A DNA stretch of 64,000 nucleotides, taken from NCBI GenBank assembly GCA_041672845.1, contig JBAYYV010000002.1:310001-374000 (forward strand). The letters are read 5' to 3'. Under the pieces are notes generated by a model that was not told the DNA's origin, did no database searches, and worked only from the letters and a program-made list of their open reading frames with translations. Origin of the DNA: JBAYDV01 sp041672845. GTDB taxonomy: Bacteria; Bacteroidota; Bacteroidia; Bacteroidales; UBA932. Made by a program: the position numbers and the translations under genes. How positions within the stretch are numbered: position 1 is the stretch's first letter; each line of letters starts with the position of its first letter. Of the stretch, positions 34,748 through 43,432 are shown in pieces.

Positions 34748-35839
34748 ATGGCAAATTACTATTGTATTATAATGGCAGGAGGCGTAGGAAGTAGATTTTG
34801 GCCTATAAGTCGCAATTCTCGTCCAAAGCAATTTTTAGACATATTAGGTGTCGGCAGAACTTTTCTTCAGCAAACTTACGATAGATTTCGTTCTATTATA
34901 CCTTCTGAAAATTTTATGGTAGTAACCGCTGTTGCTTACAAAGATTTAGTAAAAGAGCAGTTACCCGATTTATTGGATGAAAATATATTAGCAGAGCCTT
35001 ATAGAAGGAATACAGCTCCGTGTATAGCTTATGCTACTTATAAATTGCATAAAAAGGATCCTAATGCTACTGTAATAGTGGCCCCTTCTGATCATGTAAT
35101 AACTAATGAGAATCTTTTTATAGATACTATTAAAAATGCTCTTGATTATGCATCTAAAAGTGATAAATTATTTGCTTTAGGTATTAATCCTATTAGACCT
35201 GAGACCGGATACGGATATATACAGATTAATACTAATAAAGTAGAACAATTGAATAATAATACTTTTTATGATGTCAAAACATTTACTGAAAAGCCAAATG
35301 TAGAAATCGCACAAACTTTTTTAGATAGTGGTGAATTTCTCTGGAATTCAGGTATTTTTATATGGAATTTAAAAACCATAATAAAAGAATTAGAAACTTA
35401 TTTACCTGAGGTATCTGAAGTTTTTAAGGTAGAAACTTATTATTATACAGATAGGGAAGATGAATATATCGGACAAATTTATCAAGATTGTGAGAGCATT
35501 TCTATCGATTATGGTATTATGGAAAAAACTGATAAGGCATGGGTTATTAAAGCTATGTTTGGTTGGTCAGATTTAGGGACTTGGAATTCTTTTTATCAAT
35601 ATTGTGAAGATGATACGGATGAAAATGATAATTTAACGAATGTTAAATACCATTTATTAAATAATGTATCAGATTCTATAGTATTAGGTACTAATCCTGA
35701 TAAATTATATGCAGTCGCAGGTTTAAAAGATTACTTATTAGTAGATACAAATGATGCTTTAGTAGTTTGTAGTAGGAAGGGAGATGATTTTAAGAATCTT
35801 ATAACTGATTTGAATCTAAAAAAATCCAAATTTCAATAA
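34748..35839 (+). CDS. manC: Mannose-1-phosphate guanylyltransferase
   Basis: This enzyme makes GDP-mannose from mannose-1-phosphate and GTP, the precursor for GDP-fucose and mannosylated surface polymers. The 363-residue cytoplasmic protein begins with the nucleotidyltransferase signature IIMAGGVGSRFWPISRNSRP and PKQFLDI. It continues with VAPSDHVI, PETGYGYIQI and FTEKPN, and ends without a fused phosphomannose isomerase domain, so it is the short type. It sits between yraN and arcA on the same strand, probably cotranscribed with yraN. Confidence 0.93.
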   Translation: MANYYCIIMAGGVGSRFWPISRNSRPKQFLDILGVGRTFLQQTYDRFRSIIPSENFMVVTAVAYKDLVKEQLPDLLDENILAEPYRRNTAPCIAYATYKLHKKDPNATVIVAPSDHVITNENLFIDTIKNALDYASKSDKLFALGINPIRPETGYGYIQINTNKVEQLNNNTFYDVKTFTEKPNVEIAQTFLDSGEFLWNSGIFIWNLKTIIKELETYLPEVSEVFKVETYYYTDREDEYIGQIYQDCESISIDYGIMEKTDKAWVIKAMFGWSDLGTWNSFYQYCEDDTDENDNLTNVKYHLLNNVSDSIVLGTNPDKLYAVAGLKDYLLVDTNDALVVCSRKGDDFKNLITDLNLKKSKFQ

Positions 35840-35892
35840 AATTCAATATATATTCTAATTAAAAAAGATAATAAAGTAATAAATATACATAT

Positions 35893-37164
35893 ATGACAAA
35901 AACCCCAATAAAAATTAATATCCAGTCAGAGATTGGTAAACTAAACGCAGTGCTTTTGCATAGGCCAGGATTAGAAGTTGAAAATATGACTCCTTCTATG
36001 TTTCAAAGGGCTTTATATAGTGATATATTAAATCTCGATATAGCTAAGAAGGAATATGAACAGTTAGAAGGTGTTCTTTCTAAGGTAGCTAAAGTTTATT
36101 ATATGGATGATTTTTTAGTAACTCTTCTAGAAAAATCTGATGAAAAAGAAGCTTTATTGAAAAAGATTTGTTTATCAGAAGATGTAGAAGATTATTATGA
36201 TGAATTAATGGATATGAAGCCTAAGGATCTAGCTAAAATTTTAGTAGAAGGTCTTCCCGCTAGAATGAATACACTAACAGCCTTCATAAAAGATGATTAT
36301 TATGCTTTAGATCCTTTATATAATTTTTATTTTACTCGAGATGCTGCTGTTACTTGTGGACATAGTGCTATAATTTGTAAGATGGCGACTAAAGTAAGGA
36401 TGAGGGAATCTTTTATTATGGAAGCTATTTATAGAGCAAGTGGAGAATTTGAATGTGGCGTAATAGATGGATATAACTTCAAACCTATTAATAAAGAAAC
36501 TTATATGGAAGGTGGAGATATCTTAATAGCTAGAGATGATATTTTATTATTTGGTAATGGGATGAGAACAAGCACTTTAGCTATTGATCATTTGGCTGAG
36601 GAATTTAGTAACATTTGTCCTGTGGGGACTAAACATATTATAGTTCAGCAATTGCCTCATTCACCTGAATCATTCATACATCTTGATATGGTGTTTACCT
36701 TGTTAGATAAAGATAGATGTATGGTTTACGAACCAGTGATTTTAACCCATAATGAGTATAAGACTACACATATTACCATGGTGGATGGTAAAGTGGCTAA
36801 GATCGAACCAGTGGCGAATATTTTAGTAGCTTTGAAAGAATTAGGTATGGATCTAAAACCAGTCATTTGTGGTGGTACAGAAGATAGTTGGTTCCAGCAG
36901 AGAGAACAATGGCATAGTGGAGCTAACTCTTTTGCCTTTGCTCCTGGTAAGATACTTACTTATGGTAGAAATATAAATACGATTAAAGCTTTATCTGAAG
37001 CTGGTTTCGAAGTGATTCCTGCATGGGATGTAGTAGAAGGCAAAGTGGATTTAGCTAAAAAAGGCAGATGTGTAGTTACTATCCAAGGTTCTGAATTACC
37101 TAGAGGTGGTGGTGGAGCACGTTGTATGACAATGCCGTTGAATAGAGATAATGTAAACTGGTAA
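35893..37164 (+). CDS. arcA: Arginine deiminase
   Basis: ArcA converts arginine to citrulline and ammonia, the first step of the deiminase pathway that can yield ATP and resist acid. The 423-residue protein has FYFTRDAAV, MEGGDILI, HLDMVFT and the catalytic Cys411 in GGGGARCMTMPLNR. No ornithine carbamoyltransferase or carbamate kinase gene is adjacent, so the rest of the pathway must be elsewhere or absent. It lies 53 bases after manC and 13 bases before pheS, giving an unusual metabolic/translation mixture in one apparent transcript. Confidence 0.95.
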   Translation: MTKTPIKINIQSEIGKLNAVLLHRPGLEVENMTPSMFQRALYSDILNLDIAKKEYEQLEGVLSKVAKVYYMDDFLVTLLEKSDEKEALLKKICLSEDVEDYYDELMDMKPKDLAKILVEGLPARMNTLTAFIKDDYYALDPLYNFYFTRDAAVTCGHSAIICKMATKVRMRESFIMEAIYRASGEFECGVIDGYNFKPINKETYMEGGDILIARDDILLFGNGMRTSTLAIDHLAEEFSNICPVGTKHIIVQQLPHSPESFIHLDMVFTLLDKDRCMVYEPVILTHNEYKTTHITMVDGKVAKIEPVANILVALKELGMDLKPVICGGTEDSWFQQREQWHSGANSFAFAPGKILTYGRNINTIKALSEAGFEVIPAWDVVEGKVDLAKKGRCVVTIQGSELPRGGGGARCMTMPLNRDNVNW

Positions 37165-37177
37165 ATTATTATAAAAG

Positions 37178-38203
37178 ATGTTAACTAATATCGATGAAGT
37201 CTTAAAAGAATTAGATAAAGTTAAGGCTATAAAAGAAAAAGAAGTCGAAGAATTCAGACTTAAGTATTTAGGTAAAAAAGGGGTAATAACTCAGCTTTTT
37301 GGTGAATTTAGAAATGTTCCCTCTAATCAGAAAAAGGAATTTGGTCAAAAGCTAAATCAATTAAAAACTACTGCATTAAACAAAATCGATGAGATGAAAA
37401 AAGTAGTATGTGATTTAGAAGATAAACATTCTGCTAATTTTGATTTATGTAAACCTGGTGATTTTATAGAATTAGGGACTAGACATCCTATTTCTATTAC
37501 TAGAGAAGAAATAATAAATATATTCACTAAGTTAGGATATTCATTAGCTACCGGTCCTGAAATTGAAGATGATTGGCATGTTTTTGAAGCTTTAAATTTT
37601 CCACCGGAACATCCAGCTAGAGATATGCAAGATACTTTCTTTATTTCTCACGAAGAAAGTCAAATTTTATTGCGTACCCATACTAGTTCTGTTCAAGTTC
37701 GTTCTATGGAAAGATTTAAACCACCTATTAGAATTATTTGTCCAGGAAGAGTATTCAGAAATGAAGCTATTTCTGCTCGTGCACATTGTATTTTCCATCA
37801 GGTAGAAGGTTTATATATAGATAAGAATGTGAGTTTCGCAGATTTAAAACAAGCTATTTTATTATTTGCTCGTGAAATGTTTGGAGAAAATACTCAGATA
37901 AGAATGAGACCATCATATTTTCCTTTTACTGAACCAAGTGCTGAAGTAGATGTTAGTTGTAATATTTGTCATGGTAAAGGCTGTAATGTATGTAAAGGAA
38001 CAGGTTGGTTAGAAATCTTAGGTTGTGGTATGGTAGATCCTAATGTATTAAGAGCATCCAATATAGATCCAGAAGTCTATTCAGGTTTTGCTTTCGGTAT
38101 GGGTGTTGAAAGAATCGCGATGCTTAAATGGCAAATTAAAGACCTAAGACATTATTTTGAAAATGATATTAGATTCTTAAGAGAATTTGAAACTAGTATT
38201 TAA
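37178..38203 (+). CDS. pheS: Phenylalanyl-tRNA synthetase alpha subunit
   Basis: PheS is the catalytic subunit of the (alpha-beta)2 enzyme charging tRNA-Phe. The 341-residue protein has an N-terminal coiled coil and the class II motifs: HPISITREEI, GPEIEDDWHVFEALNFPPEH, HTSSVQVRSME, GRVFRNEAISARAHCIFHQVEG and GFAFGMGVERIAMLKW. A short zinc-finger-like segment (CNICHGKGCNVCKGTGW) near residue 270 is typical of bacterial PheS. pheT is not next to it; tRNA-Gly follows. Confidence 0.97.
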   Translation: MLTNIDEVLKELDKVKAIKEKEVEEFRLKYLGKKGVITQLFGEFRNVPSNQKKEFGQKLNQLKTTALNKIDEMKKVVCDLEDKHSANFDLCKPGDFIELGTRHPISITREEIINIFTKLGYSLATGPEIEDDWHVFEALNFPPEHPARDMQDTFFISHEESQILLRTHTSSVQVRSMERFKPPIRIICPGRVFRNEAISARAHCIFHQVEGLYIDKNVSFADLKQAILLFAREMFGENTQIRMRPSYFPFTEPSAEVDVSCNICHGKGCNVCKGTGWLEILGCGMVDPNVLRASNIDPEVYSGFAFGMGVERIAMLKWQIKDLRHYFENDIRFLREFETSI

Positions 38204-38243
38204 GCTAAAACATCATTAAATATAAGTGAATATTGAATATTTC

Positions 38244-38274
38244 TTTGTGAGTAAAAAAAAACTTTCTATATTTG
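38244..38274 (+). promoter_or_regulatory. Promoter of tRNA-Gly
   Basis: TTTG at 38244-38247, 19 bases, TATATTTG at 38267-38274: an exact Bacteroidetes consensus promoter placed 29 bases before the tRNA. Confidence 0.85.
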
Positions 38275-38303
38275 CAATCCTAATGGTAAAACATTGAGAT
38301 TTT

Positions 38304-38379
38304 GCGGAAATAGCTCAGTTGGTAGAGCATAACCTTGCCAAGGTTAGGGTCGCGAGTTCGAGTCTCGTTTTCCGCTCCA
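38304..38379 (+). tRNA. tRNA-Gly (GCC)
   Basis: The acceptor stem GCGGAAA/TTTCCGC, D-arm GCTC/GAGC, anticodon loop TTGCCAA with anticodon GCC at 38337-38339 and T-loop TTCGAGT form a regular cloverleaf. Discriminator T is followed by an encoded CCA (38377-38379), unlike the tRNA at 4044. It reads GGC and GGT codons. Own promoter upstream and own terminator just downstream. Confidence 0.95.
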
Positions 38380-38380
38380 G

Positions 38381-38408
38381 TAGCCATCCTTTTAGGGTGG
38401 CTATTTTT
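38381..38408 (+). terminator. Terminator after tRNA-Gly
   Basis: Bases 38381-38390 pair with 38394-38403 (one G-T pair) around a 3-base loop, followed by a T run. It starts directly after the encoded CCA and may also stop the convergent cytochrome b transcript. Confidence 0.8.
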
Positions 38409-38431
38409 ATTTCTAAATTCTCTAAGATAAG

Positions 38432-39163
38432 TTATAATCCAATGGAGTTTATTTTCGCTAATTCAGCGACATTTTTACCTTGTTCCATTAATTGTTTCAT
38501 TAATTCAGTATCATTACCTTTTATGCAAGCATTTACAGCGACTGCGGTAAATCCTAAGAATAAAATAGTAGCAAATACATAACTGACTATTTTAAGACGT
38601 TTAATCCAAATATCATTATTCCAACCAATAGTATGGAAAGCACTCCAGAAACCATGTGTTAAGTGGAACCATATCGCAGCGAACCAAACGATATATAATG
38701 TGCAAACCCACCAAGGTTTAAATGTTTGAAGCATTAGTAAATATGGATTAAAAGATACGTCTGCACCTATAAAATCTTGTAACTGCATTTTTGCCCAGAA
38801 ATGTGTAAGATGGAATATTATCATTCCTAATATTATAGTACCTAGGACAAACATATTTTTAGATGCCCAGCTAGCTTTTGTTTTATTAGCTACTTCATAC
38901 CTGTCATTACCACGAGCTTTAATGTTAGTTATAGTAAGATATGTAGCGTAAGTTATATGGAGTAGAAATCCTAGAGCTAAAATAGGAACTATTATAGTTA
39001 CGAAAGGAAGAGCCATGAATTCACAGCCAGCATTAAAAGCATCTCCACTAAAAAGTGCAAAAGAGTTAATAGTAAGATGTAAGGTTAGAAATACTATTAG
39101 AAATAAGCCTGTGATACTCATAAAGAATTTCTTTCCTATAGAGGAAGTTGAAAATCTAGCCAT
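38432..39163 (-). CDS. Succinate dehydrogenase/fumarate reductase cytochrome b subunit
   Basis: The 243-residue protein is the single large b-type anchor of the Bacteroidetes fumarate reductase (b558 type), with five membrane helices. The pattern MARFSTSSIGKKFFMSITGL, FLTLHLTINSF, LHITYATYLTI, IIFHLTHFWAKM and IWFHLTHGFWSAFHTIGWNN gives the histidines expected for two haems and the quinol site. It would couple menaquinol oxidation to fumarate reduction. In Bacteroidales this gene normally heads frdCAB; here nothing but a tRNA lies downstream on this strand, so the flavoprotein and iron-sulfur subunits are not adjacent. Confidence 0.9.
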   Translation of the reverse strand: MARFSTSSIGKKFFMSITGLFLIVFLTLHLTINSFALFSGDAFNAGCEFMALPFVTIIVPILALGFLLHITYATYLTITNIKARGNDRYEVANKTKASWASKNMFVLGTIILGMIIFHLTHFWAKMQLQDFIGADVSFNPYLLMLQTFKPWWVCTLYIVWFAAIWFHLTHGFWSAFHTIGWNNDIWIKRLKIVSYVFATILFLGFTAVAVNACIKGNDTELMKQLMEQGKNVAELAKINSIGL

Positions 39164-39209
39164 AATAAATATATTGTTTTATCGTTTTGTAATGTTATAT
39201 TATAATTGG

Positions 39210-39217
39210 CAAAGATA
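39210..39217 (-). promoter_or_regulatory. -7 element of the cytochrome b gene
   Basis: TATCTTTG on the minus strand, 46 bases before the ATG at 39163; no clear -33 TTTG. Confidence 0.5.
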
Positions 39218-39226
39218 ATCCTCTAC

Positions 39227-39257
39227 TTGTAAATTTCATAATGTTTATTTACTTTTG
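39227..39257 (+). promoter_or_regulatory. Promoter of pyrH-frr
   Basis: TTG at 39227-39229, 20 bases, TACTTTTG at 39250-39257. It predicts a leader of about 75 bases before the pyrH ATG at 39340. Confidence 0.6.
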
Positions 39258-39339
39258 TTTATGAAATTAATAGATTTTTTTAGCATTAAGTTTAGATAAA
39301 TCTTTGATTCAGTTAGAGTAATTTATAGAAATTATTAAA

Positions 39340-40044
39340 ATGAAATATAAAAGAATATTACTAAAATTAAGTGGAGAGAGCCTTGGGGGTTATAAAGGAG
39401 TAGGTATTGATGAAAATAAGATGGCCGAATATGCAGAACAAATTTCTTTACTTGCAAACAAAGGTATTCAAATAGCAATAGTGGTAGGTGGAGGTAATAT
39501 TTTTAGAGGTCTTTCTGGTGTAGGAAGAGGATTCGATAGAGCAAAAGGAGACCAAATGGGAATGTTATCTACAGTAATTAATAGTATTGGTCTTTCCATG
39601 GCTATTAAAACTGCGGGAACGGATGCAGTAGTTTTTACTTCTACCCCTATGGCACCGATGGCTGAATATTGGGTTAGAGATAAAGGAGTAAAAGATTTAG
39701 AAGCAGGTAAGGTGATTATAATCGCAGGTGGTACAGGGAATCCATTCTTTACTACAGATTCTGCTTCTGCTCTTAGGGCATGTGAAATAAATGCAGATGC
39801 TTTATTAAAAGGAACTAGAGTAGATGGTGTCTATACAGCTGATCCCGAAAAAGATTCTAATGCTACTAAATATCAAACAATATCATATTCTGAAGCATTA
39901 TCTAAAGGTCTAAAAATTATGGATTCTACAGCTTTTGCATTATGTAAGGATAATAATATGAAAATAATAGTGTTTGATATTAATAAAAAAGGTAATTTAA
40001 AATCATTAATAGAGGGTGAAAACATAGGTACTCTTATTAAATAG
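39340..40044 (+). CDS. pyrH: UMP kinase
   Basis: PyrH phosphorylates UMP to UDP in pyrimidine nucleotide synthesis. The 234-residue protein is full length for this amino-acid-kinase-fold family: RILLKLSGESLGG at the N-terminus, IVVGGGNIFRG, GDQMGMLSTVINS, VIIIAGGTGNPFFTTDSAS and VYTADPEKD. It is followed after 40 bases by frr, the widespread pyrH-frr order. Confidence 0.97.
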   Translation: MKYKRILLKLSGESLGGYKGVGIDENKMAEYAEQISLLANKGIQIAIVVGGGNIFRGLSGVGRGFDRAKGDQMGMLSTVINSIGLSMAIKTAGTDAVVFTSTPMAPMAEYWVRDKGVKDLEAGKVIIIAGGTGNPFFTTDSASALRACEINADALLKGTRVDGVYTADPEKDSNATKYQTISYSEALSKGLKIMDSTAFALCKDNNMKIIVFDINKKGNLKSLIEGENIGTLIK

Positions 40045-40084
40045 TACTATTATAAAATTTCCTATCGAATAAAAATTATACATT

Positions 40085-40645
40085 ATGGATGATCTTAAAG
40101 AAATAGTAGCTCTAGCAGCTCAAGGAATGGAAGAAGCTATCGAACATTTAGAAAAAGAACTTGCTTCATTTAGAGTAGGCAAAGCTAATCCTAAAGCTTT
40201 CGATAATTTATTAGTAGATTATTATGGTTCACAGACTCCTATCCCTCAGGTGTCTAGTGTGACAGCACCAGATGCTCGTACTATTTATATTCAGCCATGG
40301 GAAAAAAGCATGCTTCATATAATAGAAAAAGCGATAATAGATGCGAATATGGGTGTCACTCCTCAAAACAATGGTGAACATGTTATTATTAATGTTCCAC
40401 CTCTTACTGAAGAACGTAGAAAAGATTTAGTCAAACAAGCACGTAACGAAGGTGAACATGCTAAAATCTCTATTAGAAATTCTAGAAGAGACGGTATCGA
40501 GATGCTCAAAGCAGCTCAGAAAAACGGTCTTTCTGAAGATCTTGAAAAAGATGGAGAAGATAGTATACAAGAAGAAACTGACAAAGCTAATAAGAAAGTA
40601 GAAGATATATTAGCTGCTAAAGAAATAGAGATTTTAACTGTTTAA
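40085..40645 (+). CDS. frr: Ribosome recycling factor
   Basis: RRF splits post-termination ribosomes together with EF-G. The 186-residue protein has the standard length and pattern: EEAIEHLEKELASFRVGKANPK, VSSVTAPDARTIYIQPWEKS, LTEERRKDLVKQARNEGE and AKISIRNSRRDGIEML. It follows pyrH, and its stop overlaps the convergent outer-membrane protein gene by 4 bases. Confidence 0.97.
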   Translation: MDDLKEIVALAAQGMEEAIEHLEKELASFRVGKANPKAFDNLLVDYYGSQTPIPQVSSVTAPDARTIYIQPWEKSMLHIIEKAIIDANMGVTPQNNGEHVIINVPPLTEERRKDLVKQARNEGEHAKISIRNSRRDGIEMLKAAQKNGLSEDLEKDGEDSIQEETDKANKKVEDILAAKEIEILTV

Positions 40646-42036
40646 AACAAAAATCCTGAATTAATATAGAAACTACCGTTCCCATCGCCTTTGTCGAATG
40701 GATGACCATATTCAAAAGCGACTATGAAGTTTCTATTCATTATAAATCTGAATCCCATGCCAGCTGTAAAATGAAATTGGTCGTGGGATTTGCCTTTTGC
40801 TATATAGGTATTATATTCAGCACGGTCAGTTTCAGTACCATCGAAAGTCATATCATAATCTTTAGTAACTATAGCACCATCATTGAAAGCAGACAAAGCT
40901 AATTCTATATTTTGATGTAGTAATCCAAATTCTGTAAACGTCCATCTAAATTCAGCATTGTAGAATCCTACATCTAATCCTAACATTCTAGAACGCATCA
41001 TCCCACGTACTGTTCTATATCCTCCTACGCCATATTTATCAAAACCTACTCCAGTTACGGGGTATTGCCATAAAGTATAAAAAGGAGCATAATCACCTAT
41101 AGTACCTAGATAGTTTAATCTATAAGCAAAAGTAAGTTTATTATATACAATAGGAAGATAATTTCTAAAAACTAAATTATATCTATAATAAGGATTTGTA
41201 GTTCCTAAAAAACCAGGAGCCATTAATAATTGGGCTTCTGCCCATATCCCTTTATTTGGTGAATTTTCTATATCTCTAGTATCATAAGTCACTCCTAATC
41301 TTAATTCACTACTATTACCTCCATTTGCTTCTTTTTCAGGAATAATGCCCCATTTTTTATAATTTTCAAAAAGGGTAGGCATAGTCGTAGGATATTTTTT
41401 ATTATCATTCTTGCCTTCATTCATTCTGTCAATATCTACATTTTCTATTTTTTGCCAGGTGAAATGATAACCAGCTTGCCAATAAAAATGGCTGTCGCCA
41501 ATTTTTCCAGTTAGATCAGCCTTAAGATAAATAGTCTGTTTATCTAAACGATAAAAAGAAGTATAGTATGGTAAATCAGGATTGTCAATACCTGATTTAA
41601 TCCAGTCGTTGTCATAAAATGATTCGTATCCATTAAAACCATAAAAGTCATACGGCATATCTCTCATGTAAGTAGCTGCAGCAGAAAATCTAGTATTAGG
41701 TAACAGAGTTTTAGTATCATAAGATAGAGTATAAAACTGTGAACCTTTAGTGTAAAAAGATGCTTCAATATAAAATTGCTGATAAGGATTAGGATATAAA
41801 GCTCCATCACCGAAGTCATATATATTTAATAAACCTCCTAATTGTAATCCTTTATCAGCATCATATGCTACTATAGGAAGAGGTCCAAAATTTAATCCTT
41901 TTTTTATTATAGTTCCTTTTTTCTGTTTTGTTAAATTATTCTGTAAAGTATCTTTCTGCTGTGCAAGCATAGGAAAACTTACAATTGTTATTAAAAGAAT
42001 CAGGAAAACTTTTTTAGATAGTATAAATTTTTTCAT
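40642..42036 (-). CDS. BamA/TamA-like (Omp85-type) outer-membrane barrel protein
   Basis: The 464-residue protein has a signal peptide (cut near LAQ, residue 26) and no obvious POTRA domains. The rest looks like an Omp85-type barrel: LRLGVTYDTRDIENSPNKGIW is the characteristic strand, GVGGYRTVRGMMRSRMLG corresponds to the L6-loop VRG(F/Y) region, and it ends in a strand SFYINSGFLF with terminal Phe. Such POTRA-less members are common in Bacteroidetes and their roles are unknown (surface assembly or secretion). Its stop overlaps frr by 4 bases; an acyltransferase gene lies 37 bases upstream on the same strand. Confidence 0.78.
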   Translation of the reverse strand: MKKFILSKKVFLILLITIVSFPMLAQQKDTLQNNLTKQKKGTIIKKGLNFGPLPIVAYDADKGLQLGGLLNIYDFGDGALYPNPYQQFYIEASFYTKGSQFYTLSYDTKTLLPNTRFSAAATYMRDMPYDFYGFNGYESFYDNDWIKSGIDNPDLPYYTSFYRLDKQTIYLKADLTGKIGDSHFYWQAGYHFTWQKIENVDIDRMNEGKNDNKKYPTTMPTLFENYKKWGIIPEKEANGGNSSELRLGVTYDTRDIENSPNKGIWAEAQLLMAPGFLGTTNPYYRYNLVFRNYLPIVYNKLTFAYRLNYLGTIGDYAPFYTLWQYPVTGVGFDKYGVGGYRTVRGMMRSRMLGLDVGFYNAEFRWTFTEFGLLHQNIELALSAFNDGAIVTKDYDMTFDGTETDRAEYNTYIAKGKSHDQFHFTAGMGFRFIMNRNFIVAFEYGHPFDKGDGNGSFYINSGFLF

Positions 42037-42073
42037 AAAAGGAACTTTTAGTGGATGATATTTTATCGTTTTT

Positions 42074-43432
42074 TTACTTAATAATATGAGTCAAATAATA
42101 TTTTTTAACTTCTGAAATATCTTGTTCTAATTTCTGGTTTTTCATTAATTTCACATCGGAAATCATTAATCTTATTGTTTTATGAGCATCTCTTATGTTT
42201 GGGTTCACTATGGATAAAAGTAGAATGCCTATAATAGCCCATAGGGGCTTAAAAATCCAAAACAGTATAACTGCATAAATAATAACAAATATAGGCCAAA
42301 CGAGGAAGCAAACCCCAAATTTGAGGGAGTTAAGGAAAGTTTTATCTTCTATTTTCTTGGAAATGTAAATGTTAATAAGAGTAAGAGGAAAAGTTACTGT
42401 AGCTGCAGCTATAAGATACGGGGAAAGTATTAATAAGATAAGACTTCTAATGAATAATGAAAATTTAGGGTACTTCATTATTATAGATTTAAGACTTATA
42501 TGTTCTGCATGTCTTTTTTCAGATATCTTTTTTATTTTATTTAAAAAGATTTTAGCTTCAGAAGGATTAGTTTTAATAAAATCTTCTATTTCAGATATAG
42601 TCTTTTGATTATTTAAAGACTTGTCTAATAATTTTTTACGATATTGTGAATATTGAATGATCTTACGATTTCTCTTTTTTTGCTCATGGAAGACTATAGA
42701 ACAGCAGTCGTATTTAGCAGCATAATATTCATCATTTGGAATATATAATATCAAATCCTTAAATTTATTCATAAGATTTTCACGCATAGAATTTATTAAT
42801 TCCGCTTCACTCAAATCTTTATGATTATTTATATATTCCTGTATATTAATGGCTTTACCTATATTGGTCATTACAGTACTTCTATACCTATAAAAGTTAC
42901 CATATTCGATATCTATAGGAACTATATAGATAGGTTCATTTAAGCGTTTCTGAGTCATGATAGCTATTCTAAATATCCCTTTTGTGAAATTCAGTAATGA
43001 ATATAAACTCTGATGGGTGCCTTCGGGAAATATACAAATAGGGGTTTTAGTTTCTAAAATCTCAGAGGCTATTTCTATTTGTTTAAAATCCTTCTTTACA
43101 GCATTGAACCCATCACGAATCCTCATTATAGGCATAATCTTTATAAAAGATAACAGCTTAGCTATTATAGGATTTTTAAACATATCTGCTCTGCCTAAAA
43201 AATATTTAGGTTTATAATCTATGTAAAGGATAGATAGTGCGTCCATTAATGCATTTGTATGGTTAGCAGCATAAATTATATGAGCATCACAGGGAATATT
43301 TTCAGTGCCGTTATGCTCTATTTTTTGATAGAATTTATGGAAAGAAATCCTAGCAATTAGGGATAAGGGGTAATAAAGCCAATGAGTTTTATATTTTTTC
43401 TTTATTTCTTTTATATGATTTTCGTCAGTCAT
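42074..43432 (-). CDS. PlsC-type lysophospholipid acyltransferase, extended
   Basis: The first 230 of 452 residues form a PlsC-like acyltransferase domain, with a His/Asp active-site motif NHTNALMDAL (HX5D spacing, as in several Bacteroidetes homologues, rather than HX4D) and the phosphate-binding FPEGTHQS. After a charged linker, residues about 330-420 contain three or four membrane segments. It probably acylates a glycerol-phosphate or other lipid acceptor at the inner membrane. The start overlaps the end of the BASS transporter gene by 4 bases, so the two are likely cotranscribed with possible translational coupling. Confidence 0.8.
   Translation of the reverse strand: MTDENHIKEIKKKYKTHWLYYPLSLIARISFHKFYQKIEHNGTENIPCDAHIIYAANHTNALMDALSILYIDYKPKYFLGRADMFKNPIIAKLLSFIKIMPIMRIRDGFNAVKKDFKQIEIASEILETKTPICIFPEGTHQSLYSLLNFTKGIFRIAIMTQKRLNEPIYIVPIDIEYGNFYRYRSTVMTNIGKAINIQEYINNHKDLSEAELINSMRENLMNKFKDLILYIPNDEYYAAKYDCCSIVFHEQKKRNRKIIQYSQYRKKLLDKSLNNQKTISEIEDFIKTNPSEAKIFLNKIKKISEKRHAEHISLKSIIMKYPKFSLFIRSLILLILSPYLIAAATVTFPLTLINIYISKKIEDKTFLNSLKFGVCFLVWPIFVIIYAVILFWIFKPLWAIIGILLLSIVNPNIRDAHKTIRLMISDVKLMKNQKLEQDISEVKKYYLTHIIK

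Noticed and set aside
1..37164. Arginine deiminase operon joining the YfcC carrier, pruA and arcA
   Set aside because: The genes are 10 to 35 kb apart with unrelated genes and terminators between; only a loose metabolic link can be suggested.
42074..43432. Acyltransferase inactive because of HX5D instead of HX4D
   Set aside because: NHxNALMDAL-type spacing is recurrent in Bacteroidetes homologues and the FPEGT motif is intact.
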